Shown: positions 1 through 10,216, counted from the stretch's first letter. The stretch is DNA of 24,083 bases from Annulohypoxylon bovei var. microspora (GCA_022836615.1 MU405464.1:1-24083); one strand, 5' to 3'. The notes: generated from the sequence alone by a model not told the origin. Program-made: numbers and translations.

Positions 1-403
1 GGATGATCAGGGGCAGAGCCCCGTATCCACTGGTCACGTGATACAGCACCTGTATATAGCCAGCCATCGTGGCCTTTTCCCACGATCTTGTCACTAAGCA
101 TCATACATAGATGTCACAGATCCAGCCATAGCTCCCATAGATGGCCAGTCCTTCGTTATAGATACCAGTTCTCCCCTGATCAGAGACCACTCGTCATGCA
201 TGCCTCAGTATCGTCAGCCTAGCTGACGCCGTAGCTGTCGTTGTATCCAGGTCCCCGGTTGCTGGAGCCCTGCTCCAGAACAATATAACTAGCCTTAGTT
301 TAATAGCTTTATTATACGTTAAGTTATTTAAGTTTAAACATAGTACGTTTTGGTGGAAAAGGTGTCCGGAATCCACCCCTATCCGGAATCGTGACCCACA
401 CGG
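1..403. mobile_element. LTR-like or transposon-derived sequence, partial
   Basis: This stretch has no coding potential I can support and ends abruptly where the neighbouring hydrolase gene loses its similarity (about 404). It contains a GGGGC-AGA-GCCCC hairpin (10-22), a CACGTG (35-40) and a TATATAG box (53-59), a layout often seen in fungal LTR promoters. Near the right end TCCGGAATC occurs twice (365-373 and 382-390). A possible element end is ...GACCCACA at about 392-400. A similar trio of hairpin, CACGTG and TATATA box lies at 11212-11265, in a different order. The element type is inferred; the left end is outside the window. Confidence 0.35.
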
Positions 404-701
404 TTAGTTCATTTTTGAACAAATCGATAGACCAAAAGGTTTCGTCACCAGCCTTATCAGGTAGATGTGTAGACCTTCCATTTCCAATTTGATCATAGAA
501 GACGAGAGGAATCGAAGAGGAAAGATCTGTCAGCGGCAAAAGATACTCGTGACATGCTCCTGGTCCCCCATGGAGTATGATCAATGGTATTTTAGATGAG
601 TCCTTTAAGTCACCCACAACTTTATACCAGGTGTGGCAAGCTTCGGACAGACCCGAAACCTTGAATTCTGCTATGCCCTCTACCGTGGAGGACATTTCCA
701 T
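324..701 (-). pseudogene. Proline iminopeptidase-like alpha/beta hydrolase, 5' fragment
   Basis: The first 99 or so residues look like the N-terminus of fungal proline-specific peptidases or amino-acid amidases (alpha/beta hydrolase fold, family S33). Visible landmarks are TWYKVVGDL (24-32), the oxyanion-hole segment LHGGPG (43-48) and FYDQIGNGRS (68-77). Family members are about 300 residues long, with a nucleophilic serine in GxSxGG and a later Asp and His. None of these is present, because after FKNEL (about position 405) the frame runs into repeat-like DNA and stops at 324. The start at 701 is plausible; an inner Met two codons later is an alternative. The gene is therefore truncated, most likely by insertion of, or rearrangement at, the transposon-like DNA to its left. 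It should have no peptidase activity. Confidence 0.7.
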
Positions 702-1663
702 TGAGTATCCTTGATAATGAGCTTGAGATTAAGAAGAAAGAAGTAGAAAACTATAGGACAAAGAATTTTCTGTACCTAAACATTCTCGAGATACATTGGT
801 AAGCAATGTGCATGTTACCCCACCTTACCCCTTAAATAGGTTCATGATCGATTGATGTAAAATTAGGTAATAGAGGTTATTGTCATTAGGTGTAGGACCT
901 CTTGTCCAAATGCTTGTGTGGGGTTGTTACGTAAGCTATGGGATTAAATCAATTAGGTCTCTCGTTTTAAATGTACCTATGGAGATTTTACAACCCAAGA
1001 AAAACAACCATATTCCCATTCCACTCCATTGCACTTATCATTATTTTAAGCTCATATTTCAATCCTACCTAGCTAACAGGCACTTAGGTCCTGATCACTT
1101 CAATAGTGAGCGTGATATTTCTATATCTACTATAACTGAAACATCCGAGTAGCCGGGTCTTGTCGTTCTTACGTCAATTCTGCGCCGCATTGGCTGTTCT
1201 ATGGGTGACGAGCATAGCCTAGACTGTTGATGGCAGTTCCTTAAACCAATACAATTGAATACGGACCGAGAGCGCCTTTCAACTGCCAAAACTGCATAGC
1301 TGACGAGTCGCTCGTGTTACCCCGGAATTTTCTCTCCTATCATATGTAGAGCGTCTCGATCGTGAATCATGCGGAATCAGGGGCCCCTAGACACGTCGAC
1401 GTCATGTTCTAACAACATGTGTAGATCAATTTAACCCTTGTCGCCTCCAGATATATCTTCTCCACAATCGCCCCTCGTGAAATGGAACCTCAATTACGAT
1501 CAGGACCAATATCTCAGTTAATCAAGAGATTATTTACATAGCGTTCTTTTCAGAATCTCACAGTTGTCAACCGTTTCAACTTAAATATCTATAATTGAAA
1601 TCGCATTGCTCGATTCGATTTTGAAAGTCACAACATTCGTCAATCGAGTCAATACGAATCATC
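702..1663. other. Intergenic region, no gene seen
   Basis: This is AT-rich spacer between the broken hydrolase (promoter side, minus strand) and the GPI-protein gene. The open frames in it are short, lack homology I recognise, or start at non-ATG codons. A single palindromic TTACGTAA (927-934) matches a Yap-type bZIP site but is isolated. The last 100 bases before 1664 are presumably the promoter of the next gene; I see no clear TATA box. Confidence 0.5.
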
Positions 1664-2059
1664 ATGCATGCACAGCTCGCACTTACCGCTGTCTTTTTTG
1701 GTAGCAGTCTAGCATCGGCAGCTTTCGCCAATGAGGTGGACCATGCGGTGAGGCCACGCCAGACATCGAATCCTGGAGGCCCTCTCCAATCATTATCCTC
1801 TCCAACAGACCAAAGCACTTCTGGAGTATTATCTATTCAAACGAACACCGTAATTAGTGGCTCCGGTACTACCGTGTCTATTACTTCTTCTGTGACCGAA
1901 ACGGGATCTTCGGCCACGGAGACCACTGGCTCGTCTGCAACCTCTTCTGCTCCGTCGTCCTCTGTCTCTGGCGCGGGGGCCGCGTCGCCGCGGGAAACAG
2001 GTTATGCGGTTGCTGCTGCGGCGGCTGCTGGTTTCATTGGGGTTGTCGCGGCGATGTGA
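1664..2059 (+). CDS. Small Ser/Thr-rich GPI-anchored surface protein
   Basis: The 131-residue product has the full layout of a fungal GPI-anchored wall or membrane protein. There is an N-terminal hydrophobic signal peptide (residues 1 to about 22, with SLASAAFA as the likely cleavage region). A Ser/Thr-rich central part (about 50-105) would be heavily O-mannosylated. The C-terminus (about 112-131, GYAVAAAAAAGFIGVVAAM) is a hydrophobic tail with no charged residue after it. A plausible omega site is in the SGAGAAS stretch (about 101-107). The VRPRQ near residue 30 could be a Kex2-like processing site. There is no catalytic domain. The frame is intronless and the ATG is the first in frame. Many fungi carry small proteins of this design with structural or unknown roles; I cannot assign a specific function. 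Confidence 0.75.
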   Translation: MHAQLALTAVFFGSSLASAAFANEVDHAVRPRQTSNPGGPLQSLSSPTDQSTSGVLSIQTNTVISGSGTTVSITSSVTETGSSATETTGSSATSSAPSSSVSGAGAASPRETGYAVAAAAAAGFIGVVAAM

Positions 2060-2439
2060 TGAGTTATCAGTTGAAAGATACCTACCTAGGTAACTTTATG
2101 GATACGACTTTGGAAGAAAAACATTTAGCGGGCGGGACCAAATTGTGTAGGTTAAAACCAATAGTATTACCCATCACGAGTTTATCTATACGGTATTATC
2201 AAGACCGGTGATTATTGCCGTGTGGCTATGCACTTCGTCCGTGGGGTGTTTCGGGGCAGTGTATAACAATCATGTCAGAGCCTTATTATGTAGTGTATTT
2301 CAATGATTGAACTTGCAGATTCTCATTCTTACTTCATAGGTATTAATCGAAATCGCGTCGTGAGTTAACGTTACTAACACCTAGTTACCGGTACCTATTT
2401 AGGGCCAACTAAATCATACTCAGGTTTCTCATTGCCAAC
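2060..2439. other. Intergenic region, no gene seen
   Basis: 380 bases separate the GPI-protein gene from the HET gene. I see no ORF, RNA or repeat worth naming. It contains a CTACCTAGGTAAC stretch near 2083, a type of short motif common in ascomycete spacers. Confidence 0.5.
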
Positions 2440-5361
2440 ATGTTTCGTTGGCACCAACAGACTTGTCGCAAGCCAGACATAGCAATAGTTGACGATCTGC
2501 TGTTTTGCTGCAGTTGTGACTCGGCTGCTGAATCGCCAAGCCTTCAGTTATATCAACATTCAGATTTAGCTACTACTTCTACAAGCGATTCACCGCGGTC
2601 CCTAAACCTTCGATGGCCACTATCGGTCCAATATATGACGGACGGGGAGCGGAATACTACCAATGAAGATGTGAATCTCAAAGCACGTCTGCAACAACCC
2701 AGCGTCAATGAGGGTGAGCCTAGCGCATGTTCTCAACTCAATGGACGGCTTTATCCCCCATTGGCTCAAAAATATGATATGCGACTTTTAAGACTTTCTA
2801 CTCTACCTTCAAGCGGACACCTACACGCTGAGCTGGAACTAGTCGATTTGATCTACTGTCCTGTATTCGAAGCGTTATCCTACACGTGGGCAGGCGAGAC
2901 TGGTAGCAATGCCAAATCAAGGTTCATATTCATAGGTCCCTACTGGGACATGATTCCTATCACTATAAATTGTGATCTGGCCTTGAGACTTCTCCTTGAA
3001 AAAGGCCACCTGAGTATTTGGGTAGATTCTGTTTGCATTAACCAACAAGACCCGCACGAACGTTCGCGTCAGGTAGCTATAATGCGAGAGATATATTCTA
3101 AGGCTTCGCAGGTACTAGTGTATCTAGGCCCTTCTGCGAATCACAGTGATGATGCAATGGATGCACTACTCAGCCTTTCTCAGACGAAAGTGGATGATCC
3201 TGAACTTCAACTAAACAGCACTCAAATATTCGGCTTAACGAATCTCTTTGAGAGGAGATATTTCTTTCGAATATGGGTGATCCAAGAGATTGCTATGGCA
3301 AGGGGTATCACCCTCTACTGCGGAAAGATGGGCGTATCGTATGCTTCATTCAGCAGCATGCGAGCCCCTTACCATTATATTCGCGAGGTGTCATGGCTCT
3401 TGCAGCATATCAAAGGGGGGGGGTTGCCGTAATGACACATCCAAAGGATCTTTTACAACTTCTAGACGCTACGTCTATGTGTGCAGCTTCAGATACAAGG
3501 GACAATATTTTCGCCGTGCTCGGTCTCGTACGGGATGGTATCTTCGAGGGGCTGGTTCCGGATTACTGCTTATCTACGGAACAAGTTTACATTGGTATCG
3601 CATCATATCTCCTCTGTCATCATAAAAAAACCAAAATCCTATCATACCAGAAATGCCGATCTGGTTTACTTCCCACATGGGTGCCAGATTGGTCTATCCA
3701 CCGTCCACCAGACATCTTAACGGCTATCAACGATGAAGATGCGGTCATGTCTGGCCCCCATATGGACTTTTCTCTTCAGAGAGAAATATTATACAGGAAC
3801 ATTGAGATTGACCTGAGTCATGATCCCGAAGAAGATGTGCATTTTCGGCTAAACTACTCTCAAACTTTCTGCGATCAAAGCTGGAACTGAGGATACTATC
3901 TGGCTGAAAAGCGGCTACACTGCTTGGACACTGTTCACAACAAATAAACTAAATTCTCCACGCATTCGCCATCTCTCACATCATTTGATAGAAGGGGGTG
4001 CTGAAAAGATGTTGTGCGAGCAGCCTATGGTCGATGCAAATACGGGAGCACTAACGATACAGAATAACATCATTACGAAATTTGAGTGGTTCAGCGAAAG
4101 TAACCCAGGCGAGTTCACACGAACAGTACCTTTTTCGGGTACACAAGGAGAGTTCCAGTGGCTGGTAAAGACGGATAGCCCTGTGAACACCAAACTTGAC
4201 GTAGTAGCGAACATTCCAGGCTGTGGTTCATATTTACATCTGCGAAAGGATGCTACCATTGACAGTTATGCTATTATTGGCAAATGCCACATTGGATTTC
4301 GCCAAGGGCCCATACGAGCCATGCCGTGGTTCAATGGCAGTCATCGATTTGCAAGCGTCGTCCATAACCACAAGGACCCCAAGAGTTGTGTTGTCGACAT
4401 AGACATTCTCGGCAGGGCAATTGATAACTGTCTCTGTGCTTCCTATGGATTCGATAAGTCATTTATAGGATTCTCAGATGAGTTGCATCAAAGCAGACTT
4501 GGCCACTTTCTGGTGTCATGCCTTGAAGATCAGGGCCTGAGGTTAAGCGACACACGAATCATGAAACTGGAGAAACATATGAGTGATGAAGTAAAAATCA
4601 TATCTCCTATTTGGAAGACGATATCGGGCTGGAGGGCAGTTATATTAGGAAGTGCTGATGCCAGTGTGAGAAAGAATGCATGCAATATGCTAACTGAGCT
4701 GCTCAAATTCTGGTCTCGGCCTATGACTTGGGGGGTTCTTGATGCTATTCAAACGTGCATCGATTCAATCGAAGATTTGGCCCAAACACGATCCGACTGG
4801 AACCAAATCGCAAAAAGCCTTGCGGCAATTGAAAGTGGCAAATGGAGCCATGATTTTGGTGGTCAGCCGGATATGGCGTCCTTGCACGTCTATGCACATA
4901 ACATAGAACCTCAGACTGCTTTAAGGCTTGATCTCCCGCAACATTCAGCATCTATACCATGCCTAATATCAGCCCTCAACAGATTAACAATAATCCTCAC
5001 TCAGCACTTAGAACTCAAGTCAGACCTATTCAATGGTTCCTTTCCAGGAGTGGATCTTCAGGGGGTGGAGGAAGGACTGAGCTCGGCCGAGCGCGTCCGG
5101 TTTGGAAGGTTATACACACGTGTTATTGGAAGTGAGGCGCAAAATCCGGAGCTTTGTTCTCGGAATCCTCTCATTACCCTTGGAACCGAACTTTTCTATG
5201 CCAAGGTTCAGTCTAGGATAGCTACTCTTCAATGGCTAAGACCTAGCTGGGAATCATTTCAGGGGCGCCTCGTGGAATTTCGACAAGTATATCAGCACAT
5301 GCTAGCCATAGATGCGTTCCAAGAGGGAATAAGCGAGGCTAAAAAGATTATAATTGTATAG
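2440..5361 (+). pseudogene. HET-domain (heterokaryon incompatibility) gene, frameshifted
   Basis: Three successive frames together read as one long HET protein of about 950-970 residues. Frame one (2440-3432) has an N-terminal cysteine-containing segment (TCRKPDIAIVDDLLFCCSC, 8-26). It then carries the HET core: FEALSYTW (143-150), IWVDSVCINQQD (193-204), the ER..QV..M..IY segment and WVIQEI (279-284). Frame two (to 3890) continues with DTRDNIFAVLGL and LPTWVPDW, typical of the family. Frame three (open from 3851, ATG at 3985) continues to 5361 with GCGSYLHLRKD and IIGKC. The first switch is at nine consecutive G (3415-3423): one missing or two extra bases would explain it. The second, near 3850-3880, may be a frameshift or a 64-nt intron (3817-3880) with a weak GTCATG donor and a good CTAAACT branch. 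HET proteins act in allorecognition by triggering regulated cell death. The frame breaks suggest a dead allele, unless the G run is a sequencing error. Confidence 0.75.
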
Positions 5362-6002
5362 ATAATGATTTAGGAGAATGAAGCCACTAATCCAGAGCTA
5401 TTCAATGAATAGTCAAATTTAAATGGTTGCGCTTAGTTATATCTAATGTGCTTTTGCATTTACCTTTTTCTCAGCCACCCCCATCGAATAGCAAACAGTG
5501 AATTACTTTAAATTCATGCTCTTTCAATCATAGAATCATTCTGCATGAGACGTGCATATTTCGTAAAGAACCCGAAATTGACGAGGGGTTAAAAGCCGGT
5601 GGTGATTTTTAATCCTAAGGTTTGTCCTGAACGCCTCAAGGGCGATATTATCGAACCAGCCATAAAAACGGCCTATTGAACTTCCACGTTTCAAATAGCT
5701 TCCTTAAAGTTCACCATAGCATTCGTAGGGGAAATACTAGAATTCTACAATGCTGAGCTAAGATTCAAAACGGTCTTAGTCCCTGCATGGAGGCATTGTG
5801 TGTGTTTTCTATGAGTGTTAAAAAACGCATTAGACGTTATAGCTTTGTTTGCTGCAAGAGCGGACTATGTATGTTCACACTGTTTGGTGGTCTATATCCT
5901 TAGAGCCTTGGAACGTTGTAATCACCATACTATGCAGTTAACAATCCCAGTTTAAAGATCCAGCATATAATACACTATCAAGTGTTACTTACCTAGTAGG
6001 AC
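5362..6002. other. Intergenic region, promoter of the transporter gene
   Basis: 640 bases of AT-rich spacer with no supported ORF. The proximal part should be the promoter of the transporter gene. A TATAA (5966-5970) sits 33-37 bases before its ATG at 6003, which is close for a fungal TATA box and therefore uncertain. Confidence 0.45.
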
Positions 6003-7280
6003 ATGGCACAATTCGAGCCACCAAATGGTGGGTGGTTAGGATGGAGCCAAGTTGTCGCTGCATTCCTCACAAATGTCTGCACACTTGGTCTGAGCAACTC
6101 CTTCGGTGTCTTCCAATCCTACTACGAACATAACCTCCTCAGCTCATATTCATCCTCCTCCATCTCATGGATAGGAACTTCGCAAGGGTTCTTACTTAGC
6201 ATCATCGGGATCTTCAGCGGCCCGCTCTACGATAGAGGTTACATAAGACATCTGATGTACATCGGAACACTGTTGAATGTCATTGGTCTGCTTGGAACAA
6301 GCTATGCGGAACAATATAGCTGGACCTTTTTCTCGTTTGGCATAACACTTGGCCTTGGATGCGGTGCCCTTTACGTGCCAGCACAAGCAACGATACAAAC
6401 CTACTTCACGACAAGGGCGTCCCTAGCTAATGGAATCTCGATGGCTGGCTCAAGCTTCGGCGGTATTATATATCCTCTCATCTTCCACCGACTGCAACAG
6501 AGCATTGGATTCGCATGGACCTGTCGCACGCTAGCTATAATAAACGGCGCTCTTTTGGTGATATCATGTTTGATCATCAAGCCGCGAGGGAAAACAGAGG
6601 GGAGCTCGACTTCAGGCTCGTTCAACTGGCGATCTTTATATAACCGGAACTTGTTGCTGCTCGGTGCCTGCGCTCTCCTCTTGAATGTAGGAATCGATGT
6701 ACCCTACTACTACATTTCTTCATTTGTTCAAGAGAGGCTTAAACTTTCCGTCGGAGTAGGGGATAGTTTACTTGCCGGCATGAATGCATCATCGCTGGTA
6801 GGCCGCCTAACCCTTGCGTGGCTAGCAAGGCATCTAAAGCCCATTAATGTTTGGCAATTTACCATCCTAGGGGCATGCATACTCTTATTTTGCTGGTCCT
6901 CGGTGGAAAACCTGGCTGGGATGATCGTATTCGTCATCCTATACGGTTTTCACGTAGGAGGGTTGATCGTTTTGATAACCCCCTCCGTGCGATACATCTG
7001 CCCAGACCCAAATGTCTTCGGGGCTCGCTTAGGCCTCGTCGAAGGCTTTCAGGGAGTTGGCTTTCTAGTAGGCCCTCCTATTGCCGGAGCAATCCTAGAG
7101 ACATCAACAGGATACCTCGGTGTGAGTTTATTCTGCGGAATGCTCTACTCTGCCCTCTTCTTAGCGGTGGGATTTTTCACGTGGCGGCAATTCTCAGGTA
7201 TGCCAGAAACTCCCAACGACCATACAGAGATTCTAGGCAACCAGCCAATGGCTGCTTTGAGAAACGTCATATGCAAATAG
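6003..7280 (+). CDS. MFS transporter, monocarboxylate (MCT)-like
   Basis: This is an intact, intronless 425-residue membrane protein of the major facilitator superfamily, closest in motifs to fungal MCT-type (SLC16-like) permeases. The first membrane helix opens with PPNGGWLGW (6-14), matching the family's [D/N]GG[W/Y]GW signature. Residues of TM4-TM5 (YFTTRASLANGISMAGSSFGG) match the conserved YFxxRRxLAxGxAxAGSSxGG pattern. About 12 hydrophobic helices are visible, six on each side of a polar loop around residues 196-212 (KPRGKTEGSSTSG). The length fits the usual 400-500 residues. MCT-like permeases in plasma membrane or vesicles move monocarboxylates, riboflavin or secondary metabolites; the substrate cannot be read here. 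Its position between a HET gene and a homogentisate dioxygenase, near a PKS, makes export of a pathway acid or uptake of an aromatic acid plausible, but this is inference. Confidence 0.85.
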   Translation: MAQFEPPNGGWLGWSQVVAAFLTNVCTLGLSNSFGVFQSYYEHNLLSSYSSSSISWIGTSQGFLLSIIGIFSGPLYDRGYIRHLMYIGTLLNVIGLLGTSYAEQYSWTFFSFGITLGLGCGALYVPAQATIQTYFTTRASLANGISMAGSSFGGIIYPLIFHRLQQSIGFAWTCRTLAIINGALLVISCLIIKPRGKTEGSSTSGSFNWRSLYNRNLLLLGACALLLNVGIDVPYYYISSFVQERLKLSVGVGDSLLAGMNASSLVGRLTLAWLARHLKPINVWQFTILGACILLFCWSSVENLAGMIVFVILYGFHVGGLIVLITPSVRYICPDPNVFGARLGLVEGFQGVGFLVGPPIAGAILETSTGYLGVSLFCGMLYSALFLAVGFFTWRQFSGMPETPNDHTEILGNQPMAALRNVICK

Positions 7281-8201
7281 ATTATTGGCTGCTGATAGGA
7301 TAGCAAATACTAGGTATATAATTAAATAAATAAACCACTACCATTAAGTTAAGCCAAGTTAGAAAGTCCACGAGAAAGGGGTTGTTTCTTGATTTCTTTT
7401 TTCATGCCAGGTTTTAGAGTTGCAGTTTAGGATTATTTCTCTTCTCGAGACAAAGAATTGTGTTCCAAGTTGAAAACCTATTGTAAATCTGAAAGCCCTC
7501 TTTATCATATAAAAGAATCCGAAACCAACGATGAACGAAAAAAACATTATGTAAGCAACCCCTTCCTTAAAAAATTTCTCTTAAAAGCTTCAGGCACCAT
7601 TGGCGCCAGAGGACTTAATAAATGATGAATAAGAAAATGATGATGACTAAGTAAGTGATGACAAAGAGAATGGTGACTAAGAAGGTGATGACTAAGAGAG
7701 TTGCTGACTCATGGTCTTGATGACTAAGTGATATGGTTACGTAAGATGTAGATGACTAAGAAATCAGTAAAGTTTTTGCTGAGTAATTAAATATCGTTAC
7801 ACAGATAAAACTGGATATTTCAATAAACTGGGGAAACGGCTATTAGTGGATATTATCGGTACTTTATTGACCCCAATCTCCGCATTTCTCCAAATCCTCG
7901 TATGATATGCCCCTATATGTCTAGTACATCTTCATTATTCCCACCACCTGCATCGGAATCGTTTTGTGAAAACTCTCTCTATGCTCGGTCTGTATTCCGC
8001 TCCATAGGTTCTTTACCTCCAGTAGCCGATCGTACCTTTTGTATCTTGACCCTCCCCTCGCACCTAGTCACACGAATTTGTCTCGATAACGACAATGTTA
8101 TTTGACTCAATGTTCGATCTATTCCACAACCATACTCTCCAAAAGTCCATCGATCTTAATCCACCCTAAATAACTCAATAAACCGTCCTAAATTGTTCAC
8201 A
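7281..8201. other. Intergenic region holding a bZIP-site array and the dioxygenase promoter
   Basis: 920 bases separate the transporter stop from the dioxygenase ATG. The first part is AT-rich and probably holds the transporter 3' end. The centre (7642-7760) is the repeat array listed separately. The last 400 bases are pyrimidine-rich upstream DNA of the dioxygenase. A small open frame at 7902-8105 has no recognisable content and most likely lies in the 5' leader or promoter. Confidence 0.5.
7642..7760 (+). promoter_or_regulatory. Tandem array of AP-1/Yap-type bZIP sites
   Basis: Eight units recur at starts 7642, 7657, 7672, 7687, 7703, 7719, 7735 and 7751, with spacings of 15, 15, 15, 16, 16, 16 and 16 bases. 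The consensus unit core is GATGACTAAG. Five units contain TGACTAA (reverse TTAGTCA), one contains TGACTCA (7705-7711), one contains the palindrome TTACGTAA (7737-7744), and one is degenerate (TGACAAA, 7659-7665). In yeast, TTAGTCA and TTACGTAA are Yap1-family sites and TGACTCA is the Gcn4/AP-1 site. The array lies about 440-560 bases upstream of the dioxygenase ATG and 360 bases past the transporter stop. Regulation of the dioxygenase by a bZIP factor is inferred. Confidence 0.55.
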
Positions 8202-9658
8202 ATGCCTGTTACAACATTTGAATTCGGCGAGAAATATAAATATCAGAATGGCTTCGGGTCCTACTTTGAGTAAGTTGACAGCGTATGTCGTAAGACAACC
8301 CAATTTACATGAATGTGTCACGTAGGACCGAGTCGATTTCGGGCGCTCTGCCAATCGGTCAGAATTCTCCCCAAAAGCCACCGTACGGATTGTATGCAGA
8401 GAAGCTCTCGGGAACTGCATTTACAGCTCCACGACATGAGAACCAGCAGTCCTGGCTCTATCGAATACTCCCGTCGTGTGCGCATCCCCCCTTTGCTCCT
8501 GCAGCCGATGGCTCTTTCAAGTCAGACAAGCCCACCGACCCGGCGAGACTTGAATACATCCCAAATCAACTACGATGGGATCCATTCGACCACGACGATC
8601 AGACGGACTTCGTGTCGGGTCTACGTTTAGTTGCTGGAGCCGGCGACGCGACACTCAAACAAGGCATCGGCATGTACATATATGCAGCGGGCAAATCGAT
8701 GGATGAGCACTCTGCTTTCTACTCAGCAGACGGTGATCTTCTAATCGTAGCTCAGGATGGAGCACTGGACATCAGAACTGAACTGGGTTGGCTTTTAGTC
8801 CGACCGATGGAGATATGCGTAATCCCACGAGGAGTCAAGTATCAAGTCCATCTCCCCTCGGGTCCAGTCCGTGGATATGCGCTCGAGCTTTACCAGGGCC
8901 ATTTCACCCTCCCAGAGCTAGGTCCAATCGGGTCCAACTGCCTTGCCAACGCCCGCGACTTTCAGGCTCCGGTCGCCAGCTTTAGCGAGGACTTTGGTGC
9001 TACCGCTTCCGAAGGCCCTAGTACTTATACGATTACCGTCAAGTTCAACAACTCGCTCTTCCAAACCAAGCAAGCCCATACTCCCTTCGATGTTGTGGCT
9101 TGGCATGGTAATTATTACCCGTACAAGTACGACCTAGGCCGTTTCAATACCATCGGGAGTATTTCGTTCGACCACCCTGACCCATCAATCTTCACCGTGC
9201 TTTCGGCCCTTTCGGACCACCCCGGCACCGCCATCGCCGACTTCGTCATCTTCCCGCCGCGATGGCTAGTAGCCGAGAACACATTTAGGCCTCCTTGGTA
9301 CCATCGCAATACCATGTCAGAGTTCATGGGTCTCATCGCGGGCGAGTACGACGCGAAGAAGGGAGGTCAAGGTGGTTTCATGCCCGGCGGCGCCAGCTTG
9401 CACAATGTCATGAGCGGACATGGTCCGGATGCAAAGAGCTTCGAAGGAGCTAGTAATGCCGAACTCAAACCGGCATTGGTCGGTAAAGGCAGTTGCGCCT
9501 TTATGTTCGAGAGTTGTTTGATGGTCGGCGTGACTGAATGGGGCCTCAAGATGTGCAAGAAGGTACAGGAAGGCTATAGCGAAGAAAGCTGGGGCGGCGT
9601 TCAGGTCCATTGGGAAAAGCCCGAGGGTGTGAGCGCAAATAGCCATCTGCTGAAGTGA
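8202..9658 (+). CDS. hmgA: Homogentisate 1,2-dioxygenase
   Basis: The enzyme opens the aromatic ring of homogentisate to maleylacetoacetate in phenylalanine and tyrosine catabolism, using one non-haem iron. Exon 1 is 8202-8269 and exon 2 is 8326-9658. The 56-nt intron (8270-8325, GTAAGT...ACGTAG, phase 2) joins the N-terminal NGFGSYFE to TESISGALPIGQNSPQ, a family hallmark. The product is about 466 residues, near the usual 440-460. All iron ligands are in their motifs: His283 in WHGNYYPYKYDL, His349 and Glu355 in WYHRNTMSEFMG, and His382 and His388 in ASLHNVMSGHGPD. GTAFTAPRHENQ and HPGTAIADFVIFPPRW are also present. The start follows a good CACA-ATG context. No fumarylacetoacetate hydrolase or maleylacetoacetate isomerase gene is beside it, as it would be in the standard tyrosine cluster, so it may be a paralog serving the neighbouring PKS locus. 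Confidence 0.92.
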
Positions 9659-9890
9659 AATAGCTGGTGATTGATTGTAGGTTCGAGGCCACCTGTATGG
9701 AAATCGTGGTATCCTGCCGGTGCTGTTCAGTACCATTAAGTCAAATAATCTTTTCTATAGGGGTTGTTAGGCATCAATAAAGAGCCATGAAGACTTCCAA
9801 AAGCAATTTCCAGAGGTACAAGTACATTTTCAAATGCTAATATGTGTTTAAGTCTCTTCCCTGCATCGTGTGGATACTAGAACGGTTCCT

Positions 9891-10040
9891 TAGCAACCAC
9901 CTTAGGCACCGCCTTCGAGTGCATACAAAAAGATAATCTAGGCAGCTGTCAATAGTACCCAAAACAACATCAATCAAGCATTCAATCCCACTTAGTCTAT
10001 CAGGTATTATACAATATGATACCACGGACTTCGGGACACA
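9891..10040 (+). repeat. Diverged direct repeat R, copy 1
   Basis: From AGCAACCACCTTAGG to GATACCACGGACTTCGGGACACA this block aligns, with one gap of about 35 bases, to 11703-11818 in the same orientation. Shared words include TGTCAATAGTA, ATCAATCA and GATACCAC-GACTTCGG. The two copies flank the zinc-finger ORF and are about 1.8 kb apart. They could be remains of the ends, or of a repeated internal unit, of one mobile element. Confidence 0.6.
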
Positions 10041-10073
10041 ATGTGCTGGCAGAACGCCAGCTAGATTAATCAA

Positions 10074-10172
10074 CAGCGAAAGCAAGACGTTTACCAGTTA
10101 CTTTTAAACGCGCCAGCAGCTCCCACGATGAGCCAGTCGTTCTTATTCATGTTATAAGAGCGCGCCAGTCAA
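10074..10172 (+). repeat. Duplicated block A, copy 1
   Basis: This block starts AGCGAAAGCAAGACGTTTAC and ends GCGCGCCAGTCAA. It aligns with 10261-10379 (AGCGAAAGCGAGACGTTTGC to GCGACCCAGTCAA), 187 bases downstream in the same orientation. The second copy is about 20 bases longer, mostly through expansion of a 9-bp unit. Confidence 0.65.
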
Positions 10173-10216
10173 TATCTCGATCCATTCATTTGGCCTCTCG
10201 GATTAAACAACAATAA

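Noticed and set aside
880..1152. Open frame on the plus strand
   Set aside because: It starts at TTG rather than ATG, has no recognisable domain and lies in AT-rich spacer.
3387..3468. An intron (GTGTCA...TTCTAG) to explain the first HET frame change
   Set aside because: It would delete the DLLQLL segment, which fits the HET family consensus, and the donor is weak; a change in the nine-G run is simpler.
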